From: Eretmocerus hayati | Taxonomy: Eukaryota > Arthropoda > Insecta > Hymenoptera > Aphelinidae | NCBI GenBank assembly: GCA_029851415.1 | Contig: CM056743.1 | Location: forward strand, 74,545,186 to 74,609,185 | Length of the DNA stretch: 64,000 bases | Direction of reading: 5' to 3' | Shown here: positions 1 through 12,180 of the stretch, in pieces | How positions within the stretch are numbered: the first letter of the stretch is position 1 | Layout: each line of letters opens with the position of its first letter | Made by a program: the position numbers and the translations under genes | The notes under the pieces: generated by a model | The model's database searches: none | Seen by the model: only the letters and a program-made list of their open reading frames with translations | Told to the model about the DNA's origin: nothing

Positions 1-199
1 TCAATCAAAGATGGCCAGATGGACATTTTATTGGGGCACCTCAACTTCCCTCGTGAAGTTTTTCTAGACGTAAATCCGAAAAATTCCTAATAATTCCTTG
101 AAAATTCCTATCTTCCGGGACTCATTAATCGAGAACTGCTTAATAAGGTGAGCTATGAATCCTTTCAGCACATCCTTGCGAGGTCCTCCACCACCCACC

Positions 200-372
200 A
201 GTGGCGGATCCAGGGATTGATCTCGGGTGGGTCGATCTGGACTAATTTGCGAAATTTTCCGGACGCCCGCGCTGCCGCGCGCGCGTCCTTCTATATGCTC
301 CATGCATATTCTTTCCTTTGATGGGGCAGTCGTCCCTACTCCCCCCCCCCTGAATCCGCGTCTGCCACCTAC
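200..372. mobile_element. Possible short hAT-type MITE
   Basis: The left end reads CAGTGGCGGATCCAGGG. The right end, read inverted, carries a similar GGCAGACGCGGATTCAGGG block next to a C-run. This resembles the CAG-GGC termini of hAT transposons. No convincing 8-bp target duplication was found and there is no coding capacity, so this is tentative. Confidence 0.3.
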
Positions 373-424
373 ATGAATTTCGGAAAGATCGGTCGGGAGG
401 ATGAGGAGAAACCATTGACGGAAA

Positions 425-484
425 AACATAGAATTTATTTCTATGTTTCTACCGATAGACTATAATTTCAAAATTATAGTCTAT
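425..484. repeat. Two adjacent small hairpins
   Basis: AAACATAGAA and TTTCTATGTTT pair around a short loop at 425-448. Directly after, ATAGACTATAATTT pairs with AAATTATAGTCTAT around 2 nt at 455-484. Both stems are perfect or nearly so. The function is unknown; they may be the end of an AT-rich MITE. Confidence 0.6.
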
Positions 485-1882
485 TGGTCTACACCAATAG
501 GCACATTTTGCCGTGAGAAAGCATTCTGCTCATATCATTGAGCAGCATATTTTTAGTGAAATATGTGAAAACACGAATGAGGACGACAAAACGCAAATAG
601 GTGGAACTCGAGTACTCACACTTGTCCAACATGGTCAGATAATAAAAAACTAGTGAAATACAGTGTGCATCTATGATCAAAGAAGGTTCTGCGTGTTGTG
701 AGTGCGTAGATTAGGATTCAATCAGGCGCGCTCGATGGACCTGAGACGTCTTATCATATTCATTATTAATCAGAGAAATAACGTCCTTCCAAACCAGTGG
801 GCACGTATTACTCACTCGTTTAGGAGGTCCTACTTATCAGCAAAATTAGTTCCAGACGCGTGCCATAAGAAAAAAAAAAATTCATTCCTCACCAACCCAA
901 ATGTGAGAAGTTCCGTAGAACCTGTCATATATACAATTAGTCAGCTTAATCTGATCGAAAATCATCAAGCGTTGATTTGGACAACTGATTTGCCACCGAA
1001 TAACTAATGTCTTCTCCGTTGCTTCGACAAACTACTCCCTCTCTCATCAATCAATTTGAGCTGCTCTCCCTCCTAAGTTGTCCACTGTTCGATGATATCT
1101 CGCATTCTTATCTCGAAACTCACCAACTAGACATTCAGTTCTCCTCACGTGCCGGCAACATCGACCAACGATCAGATCTCTTTCGGCAGAATCATTTCTC
1201 GCATTGCCTATTTTGTTTGCTTTTGCAGCTACTGCGTTTCATTGATCCCTGGCATTACTTTCGAGTATCGTATTCCCCGACCGTGGTTTCTACCCCCTCG
1301 GCCCGCTCAACTTGTTCTGCCATCTGTAAGGGAAAATTCCCCATTTGATCTACTCGACGATAACAAGGCCTCAATGCGGACGCCTGAAATTCTCCCCGGT
1401 ACTTGTTCATGTTCTCATGGAAAAGCTCATACGCGCTACTGGCGATATTCTTCCGTATGACGTACAGACCTTCGTACAACGCTGAGAACTCCACTGTGAT
1501 CCCCAACTTGGCGGACGAAACATCGCAAGCTGTGACAGGAACTTCTCGACCGACCAGAAGAATCGTGGCTTGGGAACTAACATCCGTGTTATTTTAGATG
1601 GCAGAAAAAAGCGATATGGCTGATACCCAAATCTCTCGCATGAGAATAACACGGAGAAAAGATGAGAGCGCTTATCGCCTGTTAGCTCCCAATTTTTTTT
1701 TTGAAACCTAATGCTTTTCCGCGCGTTTCATCCCCTCCTCGACGAGGTTTTGAGCTGCAAATATTGACTTCTGTTCGTATGATATTTTCTTACGTTCAAT
1801 GCATCCCATATTCACCATTTTTTTTTTGTTATTTCATTGCCCTATTTGAAATTTCATCGCTCTCCAGCTGAACGATGTATGC

Positions 1883-3124
1883 ATGTTTGGGCTAGCTTAT
1901 ACAGTGGGCTGGATGGTCAAACAGGTGGACCAAGAGTGTCGAGAAAACGGTTGACGGGGTTTTGTTCGGTATCTTTCATAGATCTAGAATCAATTGCGAT
2001 CAGAATTCTAGCTGATTCGCTGTCAAAATGCGAACGAAGAATGTGGAAACGTCATTCAACTTCATGTCTTTTCTCGGCATATGTCAACCAGTCGATGGGT
2101 ATCAAGAGTACAATGTCTGACACAACGTCTCCGTATGGTATCAGGGGGTGTGAAGATGCAACTCCTAGGGAAATTCTCCGTAGAACATGCTGGTCAAACT
2201 GTTTTTTGGTATCTAGTGTAGCTTCTGAAGCGCGAACGAAATAGCTTCAGAACCATAATTGCAATGCAATTTCGTAGCAACGACTCGTACCAAGAACTGC
2301 ATAGCCGAAGAGTATATGGAGGTCGAGATAAGGTATAGATGCATGATTCCTATCGTATTTTTACGTACAGAATACGACTTTTGGACCAGTTCCTCCCTCA
2401 CTTGTCGAGTTTTCATCCGAATTGTGGAGATTTGTTGTGATTCCCCAGAAACTCCCGATTTTCATTCGAATTCTGCTAAGAATACAGATCAATCGAACAA
2501 GAGCTGTTCCTCCTCGATCTCACAAGATTGTCTGATGTCATCAATCAATATATTTAACCCTATCCGACATAATGTCGATGGTGCTATGATTCAAGCACGC
2601 ACTTGAAGCACGGACTGACACGATCGAGGTTTCATCCACCGAATCATAATGGATGATGGAAAATCACGTCACTTTTCGGCAATTCGGAAAGAGACTCAAA
2701 TAGTAAGGAAGAGACTGAGCTCAAATCGGTATTCTCCATGTGAAAATACAATAGAAATCATGAATCTGTACCTACCTACTACAAGTAGATACCAAAATAC
2801 CGATTCTACCAGCATATTTTACGGAAAATTCCTCATGGAAATGCATGTTGACACCGCTCGAGCCCATTCGAAGACGTTGTGTTAGCCACCGTACTTTTGA
2901 CACTTTTCGACTGGTTAACATGTGCCAAAAGAATACATGGAATTGGATGGCGTTTTCACATTTTCCCTCACTTTTTGACAGCGAATTAGCTAGACTCGAT
3001 CGGAAAAGATTCTGGATCTACAAAACATAACAAAAAAACCCTTCAACAGTTTTCTTCCACACTCTTGGTCCGCCTGTTCGACCTTCCAGCCCACCAAACT
3101 CAAGTCCAAAAGTAGCCCAAACAT
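1883..3124. mobile_element. Foldback element, arms about 500 bp
   Basis: Positions 1883-2448 are repeated in inverted orientation at 2654-3124. Matching landmarks include the ATGTTTGGGCTA end, GGACCAAGAGTGT, and a GAATTCGCTGTCAAAA-like block. The left arm carries about 100 bp not present in the right arm (about 2215-2320). The arms have diverged by substitutions and indels, so the element is old. No transposase ORF is seen. The right arm runs into a 152-bp tandem array whose first unit overlaps the terminus. Confidence 0.75.
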
Positions 3125-3560
3125 CGACTTATGTGGGTCTGATCGTTACTCAACATAGCTCATCTTTCATTGCTTCTCTATTGCTTGAGAACCCTTTTCG
3201 AGCATTCCTCTGAAGTCAACGAGTGTGGAGGAACACATGTTCAGGCCAGCTCAAGTCTACAGCTAGCCCAAACATCGATTCATATTGATCCGAGCGTGAC
3301 TCAATTATGCTCATTGTTCATTGCTTTTCTATCTCTCCAGGAATCTATTCCGAACATCTCTCCCAAAGTCAATAGAGGTGGAGAAATACATGTTAGGGCC
3401 AGCTTGAGTCTAAAGCTAGTCGAAACATCGACTTGTATTGGTGCGATCGTGACCCAATTGTCCTCATGTTCTATTGATTTCTCATTGCTCCAGAAATCTG
3501 TTACGATTATGCCTCTTATTTGGACCAGCTTGAGTCTTAGACTCCAGTCTTACGACTTCT
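3040..3560. repeat. Tandem repeat, about 152-bp unit, about 3 copies
   Basis: The block AGCCCAAACATCGA recurs at about 3113, 3264 and 3417 in diverged form, giving a period of 151-153 bp. The plus-strand open frame at 3170-3628 is a by-product of this periodicity and shows the same repeats at protein level. It is not called as a gene. Confidence 0.65.
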
Positions 3561-3834
3561 CCAAAAGTCCCCTTCACCCCATATTGTCCGCAATCGCGGA
3601 CACAGCTACTCTGTATGTACTCGCATGAGTCCTTTATGGTAGTCTAAATCATGATTGGGATCTATCATGGGAAATCTACAGATTTTTTAGAGAATTCCGT
3701 CTGGTGACTTTGAGGTCCTCCGCTGTAACTTTGATAACTAGTGTATCGATATCGCATGTGTTCGTATGCACACTTGCTTTATCGTTTGTTCGGCCTTGCA
3801 ACAGTGCGACGAACTTAAGACGCATTGCCCGGGT

Positions 3835-3970
3835 TGCAGATTGCTGAGCTTGCACATTTCTGGTCAAACGCGACATGGCGGATCATGAGCATATGAGCAG
3901 CCACCCGCTCGAACCGTGCCAGATTGCTCGACAACCAAGCACTCCACTCACACGATTCACGTCACTCTGA
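3835..3970. repeat. Dispersed repeat, copy 1 (direct with 12045-12180)
   Basis: The segment containing CGACAACCAAGCACTCCACT, with flanking ACCCGCTCG and CACGTCACTC words, recurs in the same orientation at 12045-12180. There the ACTCC unit is expanded. It looks like a fragment of a dispersed family; the class is unknown. Confidence 0.6.
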
Positions 3971-4322
3971 CAAGGTGGGTTCTGGAAAGGGGTCGCTGGT
4001 AACATTCCCTTGGAGACCTGATCACTGGTCACGTTGGCACAACTCGGACATTGAGGAACTATAGGTTTGGTATGCGGTTGATGAGGTTGAGATTGAGTGA
4101 AATGACACACGGTATGTTCACACAAATATGACACAGTAACCAAAGTGCGTAAAACAATCATGGAATGATCACTAGGTCGCGGTGACGACGTTCCTGACGG
4201 CACCAGGATACGTCGGAGTAACGGAGCAGCGTGGCCACGACTGGGCCAAGTGTCGCGGAGTATGCGTCACGACGGCGGTTTGAAAGTTGACTCTGTTTTT
4301 GAGCTTGGATTGCCGGGGTTCT

Positions 4323-5524
4323 CATATGAGAGTTTCCACGGAACTTTTAACTTTTGTGTTACTGCAGTGTTCCAGGAGTATTTTGAACTATTCGTAGTGC
4401 GCAGGAGTGGCATTTTATGGTATTTGGCATCGTTCAATATGAGCTACATTCTTTCTTGTTGGAACGCATCCTGATTTGTCAATAGCAGACCGCAAAAGAT
4501 GATTTTTGGGTAGTTTACAAACGTACCAACGCGATTTTTTGAATTGATAAGGCTGTAACCAAAATACCTATGCCTCAACTACTTCGGTGGAATGATATAT
4601 CCATCTACTAATCTCATATTTTGAGAAAAGCTTTGATTCAGAGGTGTGCGCTGATTTGGCTATGATATTAGTCCTCATTCATAGATGTAACCGAGTATTG
4701 AGGGAAAACTTTCTCTTGCTATTGTTTACGAAATTAATGAAATACCTTGGGCAAAATGGGGAATTAAGCAATGAGTTTCCGAAGTTAAAAAGAAGACAAA
4801 TCAAATCCCGTTTGGCTTGTGAGTGTGCGTTGATCCGGAAAAATTTTATAAAGCTTCAAAGCTCATAAAGTTATCGCGCCACTGGCTCTCGAAACGGTCA
4901 TTTTTTGATGGCATACTCAGGAAACGTAAAGCACAGGATTGGAATGTTGTGCTCTTTTTCCTTCATCACAGAAGGGATATAACCGCACTGTTCTGAAATG
5001 CAATTATCGATCGGTATTTCTGTGAGAAGCTGAGGAGTAATATTTGAATCCGGATGGTAAGCTGAATAAGCCTTCAAATGTGATGTTATCGCGATTTTCT
5101 TGATTTTTACACAGTATACGGCTAAAATATGAACAAAATAAGTCCACAGTGTATTTTAGGAATTGAAATGAGACTCATAGCTCTTGACTCGATTTTGGAA
5201 ATTTACCTCGAATTTCGGAGAAATCGAGGATGAAATTCATCTTAAAGTCAAGTCAGGCAAAATATAATCCGTATCGATCGTCTAGACAATGTTTTGAATC
5301 GAATCTATTCGATTGAAGTTGATTCACGAATGTTTCAAGTGTGTAATTCCGTACATGTCGTTCTGAACCAGATACCTCGGCTTGGAAGAGAGTGGCACCA
5401 CTTTTTTCACATGTTTTCGAGGTCTAAGTATCACATGAAACCCATTTCAAACGTGTGCGATGAGAAAATTTTTTTTTTATTTCAGAGGGTCAATAGTTAA
5501 AAGTTCCATGGAAACTCTCATATG
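4323..5524. mobile_element. 1.2-kb element with 30-bp inverted ends
   Basis: The 30 bases at 4323-4352 (CATATGAGAGTTTCCACGGA and onward) recur inverted at 5495-5524 with one mismatch. The interior is AT-rich without a recognisable gene. The flanks give no clear target duplication. This is probably a non-autonomous DNA transposon. Confidence 0.55.
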
Positions 5525-6065
5525 CGGGCTGAGCCGCAAAGAGTGTATAACGCTGAGCAACGTTACAGCATATGAAATATGCCATGTGTAACGCGCGGAT
5601 ACGTTGCGTGTGTACCTGGGGATGTACCGGTGAGGTACGTTTCCTTATGGGAAATGCACTATGATTAACGTTTCGTTGCGTTACGTGTTTTTGTGAGTGG
5701 TCACGGTAAGCAGCGTTCCTAGGTGTGAAACTGGCGTAAGTAACGTCCCTTCGCGTTATACGCACAAAATGCGTGTAACTGCAAGTTGCGTTTCAGATCT
5801 ATGAAAAAGTGTGGGGTAACGCGCGGATGCGTTACGAAAAACGAGTGATCGTTTGTTCATGTCATAAAACTAACGGGTTGCCACGTTACTTTCATGTGTA
5901 TGATGCGAATGAATGGTATCGGGTTGCTTCGTTACCTATAAAATTATTATGTGTATTGCGTTATAAATTGGGGTAACGGGGTGCCACGTTACCAAGCCTG
6001 TAACCGGGTGCCTCGTTACGTGATTCGATATGCGTCGTGTAACAGTGTGGTGCGTTACCGCGATG
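5510..6065. repeat. Cluster of CGTTAC/GTAACG words
   Basis: At least eleven CGTTAC or GTAACG hexamers occur in about 550 bp. They are often paired across GC-rich cores such as GTAACGGGGTGCCACGTTACC, giving many small imperfect palindromes. Spacing is irregular, so this is not a simple tandem array. No gene is seen. Confidence 0.6.
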
Positions 6066-7342
6066 TGTGGCATGTGTGTGATGTATGAATGAGTGAAATA
6101 TAATGTGCCCTTGATCGGGCACACGGGAAACAATGTGCTCGACGGAAAAATTAGATGTGTGTATGCACGCATCAACTCGTGATGTTGAATATGGGCCATT
6201 CCGGAGCACTTCGACGAAAGCCTGCACCAGGGGGGTCTGGAAAAAATCCATGAACTTTCTTTTCCGTTAGCTCTATATTGATATGGTACAAAAAATTTTC
6301 TTGGATTTTTTCTAAGGCCCCCGTGGGCCCTGGGGCCTATGAGAGGTCCTTTTTACGCCCCTGTTGAGCCTATTCCTAGAAAATCGTAATTCACTAAAAC
6401 TAGAATCAACCTTTTTGGACGTACCTAGGCGCATTTTCCTTCTTAAGACTAGTACTTTTGAGAAAAAAGTTGTACATGGTCGATACTTGAGTCTCCCAAC
6501 TTCTAGGAGCTATTTGCTGAGAGCACATTTTAGCGATTTTTGGGTTTGCTTCGAAGTGATGTAGCTCCCACAAGACTTGTGATAATCGACTTTTACAAGT
6601 GGTCATTTTGCAGGTCTTGAGGGATTTTACAATTGCAACACTGGTGAGAGTCGATTACTGTACTTTCTCTAGGAGTTACAGTCGTTACAAGCTGAGCAAA
6701 TTCGTGAAAATGCCAAACTTTGAGCTGAATTTGAAAAAAATCGTTTTTTTGCCTCCGACCCCAAACCTGTACGACTGTGTTCTTCGATATAAATACTACG
6801 AATCAGAATAATAATCTGGGTGGGATATCGAATTCTCGATTTTATTGAGCCAATTTAAAACACCCTTTCTTGACTTCTTGGCTCTACTTGGACGCAGGCG
6901 AGTGCGAGTGGGATTTCACTCACTCTAGCTCACATGAGCGGCTGAAATAGGGGTACAAACAGGGTTTTCTGACTCAAAATAATCATCTAAACACGATTTC
7001 GGGGTCAGTTTGGCTCCAAAATATCGATTTTTGCTCTCAGACTAGAGAACACAGACTAATTAACCATGAGATTATGTTAAGATGATCATTTTAAGTCGAA
7101 AAACCACGTTCGTATCCCTTTCGCTTTCTCTAAAGAGAAAGCTTGTTTTCACCCCATTGAGGATTCGATCAAATTTTTCATCAAAATCAACATATTCTTC
7201 AACAAAATTCCTTTTATCTAAAAAAGCCTTCGACCATTCTCTTCCTCTCGCCAAAATCTATCAATTGTAGGTCACACTTTTCCTCCTAATGGCCTTCCAA
7301 ATCTGACAGAGAGCCATCTGTGCGCCCCTTTTTCCGTGTCTG

Positions 7343-7376
7343 CATGTGTGTGTGTGTGTGTGTGTGCGCGCGCGCG
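7343..7376. repeat. (TG)n/(CG)n microsatellite
   Basis: An uninterrupted TG run of about ten units passes directly into a short CG run. It is a simple repeat with no further content. Confidence 0.9.
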
Positions 7377-7580
7377 TTGTTTTATACCGGACACGCTTTC
7401 TCTTTTACTGTCCACCTTATCAACTTTTGGCTTTGTATAGATTGTACAGAGTCCAATTTCTGAGAGCCCAGTGATTTGGCAGCTTTCGGCTCCCAGTCGA
7501 ATTTGTACCATGGGCTTTTTCAAGCAAAAGTACTCAAATTTTGACTCTTAATACATGAATATCTCTGTCTAACATGGTCT

Positions 7581-8034
7581 TCCCGCGAGAGGGGCTGGGG
7601 CATGGTGCCTCATCCCTGGAGTCTGACGAGCTCCCGGCCCCAGTCAGCGCCCGCCGGAGCGTGGAGACCGCATATCTCCATCCGGCACCACGGGAGTGGG
7701 TGAGTCTAGGGACTCGTATTGGAATCGCCCTCGGGCGATAACAATGCGAGCCTGAAAGACTTATCCATCATCCCGAAGGACCCCCTGGGGTCTCAGGAAG
7801 CCTAGAAGAGTCTCAAAACCCCCCACCGAGGGATGGGCATCGGCCTTGTGCTGGGGGCTGAGCTCAAAATTCGGTAGTCGGGGAGGACGATCGAGCCATC
7901 ATCGAGCCACAAGTGGCTCGGTGTTGGCCATCCCCCAAACTGACGCGCTGGCAGGGCGTATCCCTGCCCCGCGCCCATGGGGGCAACCGGGGTGAAGGCG
8001 AAAGCCAGGCACCCGGGATATGAAGAATGAATTC
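7581..8034 (+). mobile_element. 454-bp GC-rich SINE or LINE-tail insertion, copy 1
   Basis: A GC-rich block is flanked by a perfect 16-bp target duplication, CTGTCTAACATGGTCT, at 7565-7580 and 8035-8050. The 3' end passes into ATATGAAGAATGAATT. The same block lies inverted at 11446-11899 with identical length. Long target duplications and a simple 3' tail indicate target-primed reverse transcription by a LINE machinery. No Pol III A/B boxes or reverse-transcriptase frame are visible, so it may be a SINE or a fixed-length LINE 3' end. Confidence 0.75.
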
Positions 8035-8055
8035 CTGTCTAACATGGTCTCACCA

Positions 8056-8950
8056 CGAATTGAGTAACCTAACCTATGATTTTTCCTGCATGATCTATCG
8101 ATTGGTTAATACCGGAATTTTATCCAATCTTTACAGATCTCGAATTTTCGAAAGAATCAAAATTTCCACCAAAAATTCCATTTTGACCCTTTTTAGACCC
8201 ACTGCATCGAAATTCCGTCTCAACCAAACAATAGACGTAATCCAAAAAACCTCAGACTAGATGGCCCAAATCGCTCTAAGAAGCTTTCTCTAAAGAATAA
8301 CTCAAAATATAATGAAAAGTTTTTCTCAATATTCATTTTTTCCTCGTACCTCCCTTCACGACTACTTCGTCTCAATTTTGATCACCCAAACTATGATTTT
8401 TCCTGCATGATCTATCGATTGGTTAATACCAAAATTTTATTCAATCTGTACAGATCTCAAATTTTCGGAAGAATCAAAATATTCACTGAAAATTCCATTT
8501 TAATCTTTTTCAAACCCTCTGAATCGAAATTATGTCTCAACCAAACATTAGATATCATCCAAAAAACCTCAGACTAGATGGCTTGAATCGCTCTAAAAAG
8601 CTTCCTTCAAAAAATAACTCAAAAGATGATGTGGAGTTCTTCTCAATATTCATTTTCTCCTCGTATCATCCTTCACCACTGATTTATCTCAATTTGAATG
8701 ACCTAAGGACTCACTTACACGCCATTTTGAATCAATTGGTTGATACCAAACTTCTCAAAATCCGTAGAATATTATCCAAATGAAGTTTTTCCTCGCGAAA
8801 ACAAAATATTTAACCAAGTTATCCGGTTAAATCCTCTTTCAACCAACTGTATCGAAATTCCGTCTCAACCAAACGATAGATATTGTTGGAAAAACCAGCT
8901 TCTAGATGACCCAAATCTCTCTGAAATGCTTCCTGAAAATAATAACTCGG
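8056..8950. repeat. Tandem repeat, about 317-bp unit, about 3 copies
   Basis: GATCTATCGATTGGTTAATACC occurs at 8092 and 8409, and a diverged form lies near 8727, giving a period of about 317 bp. Whole units align by eye, including CAACCAAACA and CCTCAGACTAGATGGC. The array lies in the interior of the 6.2-10.1 kb foldback element. Short ORFs inside are frame by-products. Confidence 0.7.
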
Positions 8951-8961
8951 AATATAGGATA

Positions 8962-9162
8962 CCGTCAAATTGAGTACTTTTGGTACTTCTTCAAAAGTTT
9001 TGCACAACGCTTTGGGTGCAACTGAATTAATTTTACAGAACTCCAATCAAATCCTGTTATCAATTCTAATACTATATATTCGTTGCTCCTGGAACGCAGG
9101 ACAAGCCTTTTGAAGGTGTACCAAAGTTACCCCACGTATACCAAAGTCACTCAATTTGACGG
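8962..9162. mobile_element. 201-bp MITE
   Basis: CCGTCAAATTGAGT at the left end is mirrored by ACTCAATTTGACGG at the right end. Inner GGTAC/TTTTGAAG words also pair, so the unit folds as an imperfect hairpin. It has no coding capacity, and no clear target duplication was identified. Confidence 0.6.
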
Positions 9163-10331
9163 AACTTTCCTATTCGTTATGATCATTGTCATATAACGCC
9201 GTGAGGAAGCATTCTGCTCATTATTTTTAGCAGCGTATTTCAGCCGCTCATCTCATTTGTGAGCTATAATATGTTTAATCCCTTTCGCACTCGCCTGCGT
9301 CCAAATAGACGAAAAATGCCCATTTGCAACTCGTGAGATAGAACCGCCTGCTCGCATCTAGCTCGAGGCTCGCCTCCGGAAGATTCCTCACATATTTCGG
9401 GGTACATTGAGGAGTAATCCCACACAGATTGGTGCTCATCAGTTCAGATCGTGGCATGAGCGAGCCATACCTTTGAGGTAATTTTGAGCAAAAAGCCAAA
9501 AAAGGGAGTTTTTAATTGGCTGATTATAATCGGCAATTCAATATCCCACCCAGATTATTGTTCTAATTGGTCGTTTTTGTATCGAAAAACGTAGTCGCAC
9601 AGGTTTGGGGTCGAAGGAAAAAGAACGATTTTTTTAAATTAAGCTCAAAGTTTGGCATTTTTACGAATTTGCTCAGCTTGTAATAACTTTAACTCCTAGA
9701 GAAAGTACAGTAATCGACTCTCACCAGTGGTCAAATTGTAGGTTTTCTTGAGACCTTCAAAATGACCACTTGTAAAAGTCGATTATCACGTGTCTAGTGG
9801 AAGTTGAATCACTTTGAAGCAAGCCGAGAAGTCGCTAAAATGTGCTCTCAGCAAATAGTTCCTAGAAGTTGTTAGGCTCAAGTATCGACCATGGACAATT
9901 TTTCTCTCAAAATAACTAGTCTTAAGGAAGGAAATGCGCTTAGGTACGTCCAAAAATGTTGATTCTAGTCGAAGTTATGATTCTCTAGAAATAGGCTAAA
10001 AAGGACCTTTCATAGGCCCCAGGGCCCACGGAGGCCTCAGAAAAAATCCAAAAAAAATTTTATAAATTTTTTCCAGACCCCCCTGGTGCAGGCATTCGTC
10101 TAAATGCTCCGAAATGGCCCATATACGTTTTCATCTCGACATTTACATTGTTTTATCCCACCTCCCCCCCCCTCCCAAACCTGCGTCACAGTGGTGCTAG
10201 GTGTGGATGAAAGTTCGGGAAATTCGCGACTGTGAATGGCAAACTAGAGTCAAAATGGGAGGCAGTTCAAGTGCGGAAAGAGAGTATCGGCAATCGCAAG
10301 CGCAACGAGGTAGGAGTACTAATCTCCAATC

Positions 10332-11407
10332 CTACACGCAAAGAAGGACGCGCCGCTGCAGTCGGCGCGCCGCGTCGGAAGAGCGAGATTGTCAACAAAC
10401 CTAAATTCTCGGGCGCTCGCCCGAGATGAGCCGGCGCGTTGACCCCTGAAAAATCGACCCAACGCCCGCGTTCGAACCATGAGAGAAGAAAAAGGCAAGC
10501 CGTGCCTCGCCACTATGGTCGGCACTGTGACATGACTCGATGAAATGATCTGAAATTTCACGCACACATAGTTGAAGAACATTGCTTCGATTTAGTGGAA
10601 TATTTGGGATGAAAAACAATTCCGAAAAAATTAGAATAATCATACAATTTTCCGACGTTTTTGCGGGTTTCGATACCGAGATGAGCGCCGCCAGCATGAT
10701 TTTCGAGATGCGAGAAAGTTTTTCAATTTTGACCCACTATAGAACTCAAAGCGAGAAAATTGTTCGAAAGGGTCTAAAGTATGTTAATCTTCAAGATTCA
10801 GATCAAACGATGCAATAAGAAAGAAGTTAGAGTACCTTTCGTATATAAATCTACTTGCGGCCGGCGGGTAAACGACGCGGTGATAAACAATATTCTCAAT
10901 AAAAGTCTTAGGACTTTTTCCCTATTGCATCATTCGATCTGAATCTTGAAGATTAACATACTTTAGACCCTTCCGAACAACTTTCTCGCTTTGAGTTTTA
11001 TAGTGGGTCAAAACTGGAAAACTTTCTCGCATCTCGAAAATCATGCTGGCGGCGCTCATCTCGGCATCGAAACCCGCAAAAACGTCGGAAAATTGTATGA
11101 TTTTTCTAATTTTTTGGAATTGTTTTCCATCCCAAATCTTCCACTACATCGAAGCAATGTTCTTCAAATATGTGTGTGTAAAATTTCAGATCATTTCATC
11201 GAGTCATGTCACAGTGCCGACCATAGTGGCGAGGTACGGCTTGCCTTTTTCTTCTCTCATGGTTCGAACGTGGGCGTTGCGTCGATTTTTCAGGGGCAAA
11301 CGCGCCGGCTCATCTCGGGCGAGCGACCGAGAATTTAAGTTTGTTGACAATCTCGCTCTTCCGACGCGGCGCGCCGACTGCAGTGGCGCGTCCTTCTTTG
11401 CGTGTAG
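10332..11407. mobile_element. 1.08-kb foldback element, arms of about 485 bp
   Basis: Arms 10332-10817 and 10923-11407 are highly similar inverted copies around a loop of about 105 bp. The outer termini are CTACACGCAAAGAAGG and its complement. The arm includes a GC-rich GACGCGCCGCTGCAGTCGGC stretch. The open frames on both strands (for example 11043-11708) are mirror images of each other and are not genes. No target duplication is obvious. Confidence 0.8.
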
Positions 11408-11445
11408 CTCAACAACACCGGAGATGAGCTCCGCAGGAAGAGAAG

Positions 11446-11899
11446 GAATATTGGCTTTTGTATACCGGGTCCCTGCCTTTCGGCTTAACCCCGGTTGCCC
11501 CCATGGGCGCGGGGCAGGGATACGCCCTGCCAGCTCGTCGGGTTGGAGGATGACCAACACCGAGCCAGGCTCGGTGATGGCTCAGTCCTCGGCCCCGACT
11601 ACCGAATTTCGGGCACGGCCCCCAGCACAAGGCCGATGCCCACCCCTCGGTGGGGGGTCTTCGGACTCTTTTAGGCTTCCTGAGAGCCCAAAGAGCCCCT
11701 CGGGATGATGGATGAGTCTTACGGGCTCGCATTGTTATCGCCCGAGGGCGATCCCAATTTGAGTCCCTAGACTCACCCACTCCCGTGGTGCCGGATGGAG
11801 ATGTGCGGTCTCCTCGCTCCGGCGGGCGGTAACTGGGGCCGGAGGGTCGTCACACCCCAGGGATGAGGCGCCATGCCTCAACCCCCCTTGCAGAACCCC
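11446..11899 (-). mobile_element. 454-bp GC-rich SINE or LINE-tail insertion, copy 2
   Basis: This is the inverted copy of the block at 7581-8034. It is flanked by a perfect 15-bp target duplication, CCGCAGGAAGAGAAG, at 11431-11445 and 11900-11914. It is again exactly 454 bp long, and its tail ends GTATACAAAAGCCAATATT on the minus strand. Equal length of two independent insertions argues for a defined unit rather than random 5' truncation. Confidence 0.75.
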
Positions 11900-12044
11900 C
11901 CGCAGGAAGAGAAGATTGATTCCCCATTGAGGAACATTGACGCACACAATCGTCACCGCCAGCCCAGCGAAGTTACGCCATGGGAAAATCATCAACCGCC
12001 AGCCAGGATATCAAGTGGGGAATAAACAATGACATGTAATCCTG

Positions 12045-12180
12045 CATTCGTTGCAATTTCTGGTCTAGTGCAACGCGACGGACCGTGAGCGTATAGGCCG
12101 CCACCCGCTCGCGCTGCGCCAGACCGTTCGACAACCAAGCACTCCACTCCACTCCACTCACACAACTCACGTCACTCGTG
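12045..12180. repeat. Dispersed repeat, copy 2
   Basis: Same-orientation partner of 3835-3970. It contains the CGACAACCAAGCACTCCACT word followed by extra ACTCC units and CACGTCACTC. Confidence 0.6.

Larger units (their letters stand above)
6189..10124. mobile_element. 3.9-kb foldback element with arms of about 0.8 kb
   Basis: Left arm 6189-6960 and right arm 9236-10124 are inverted copies. They share ATATGGGCCATT at the outer ends, CCTGCACCAGGGGGGTCTGG, GGCCCTGGGGCCTATGA, AAGACTAGT and GACGCAGGCGAGTGCGA. The right arm has about 190 bp absent from the left. The middle (6960-9236) holds a TG/CG microsatellite, a 454-bp retro-insertion, a 317-bp tandem array and a small MITE. No transposase is visible, so it is non-autonomous or a relic. 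Confidence 0.75.

Noticed and set aside
64..429. 121-codon minus-strand open frame
   Set aside because: It spans a C-run and a possible MITE and has no recognisable domain.
3170..3628. 152-codon open frame
   Set aside because: It translates a 152-bp tandem array; no domain is present and periodicity explains the open frame.
11043..11708. 221-codon open frame
   Set aside because: It reads through the arm of a foldback and into a retro-insertion; the mirror arm gives the same peptide on the other strand, so it is not a gene.
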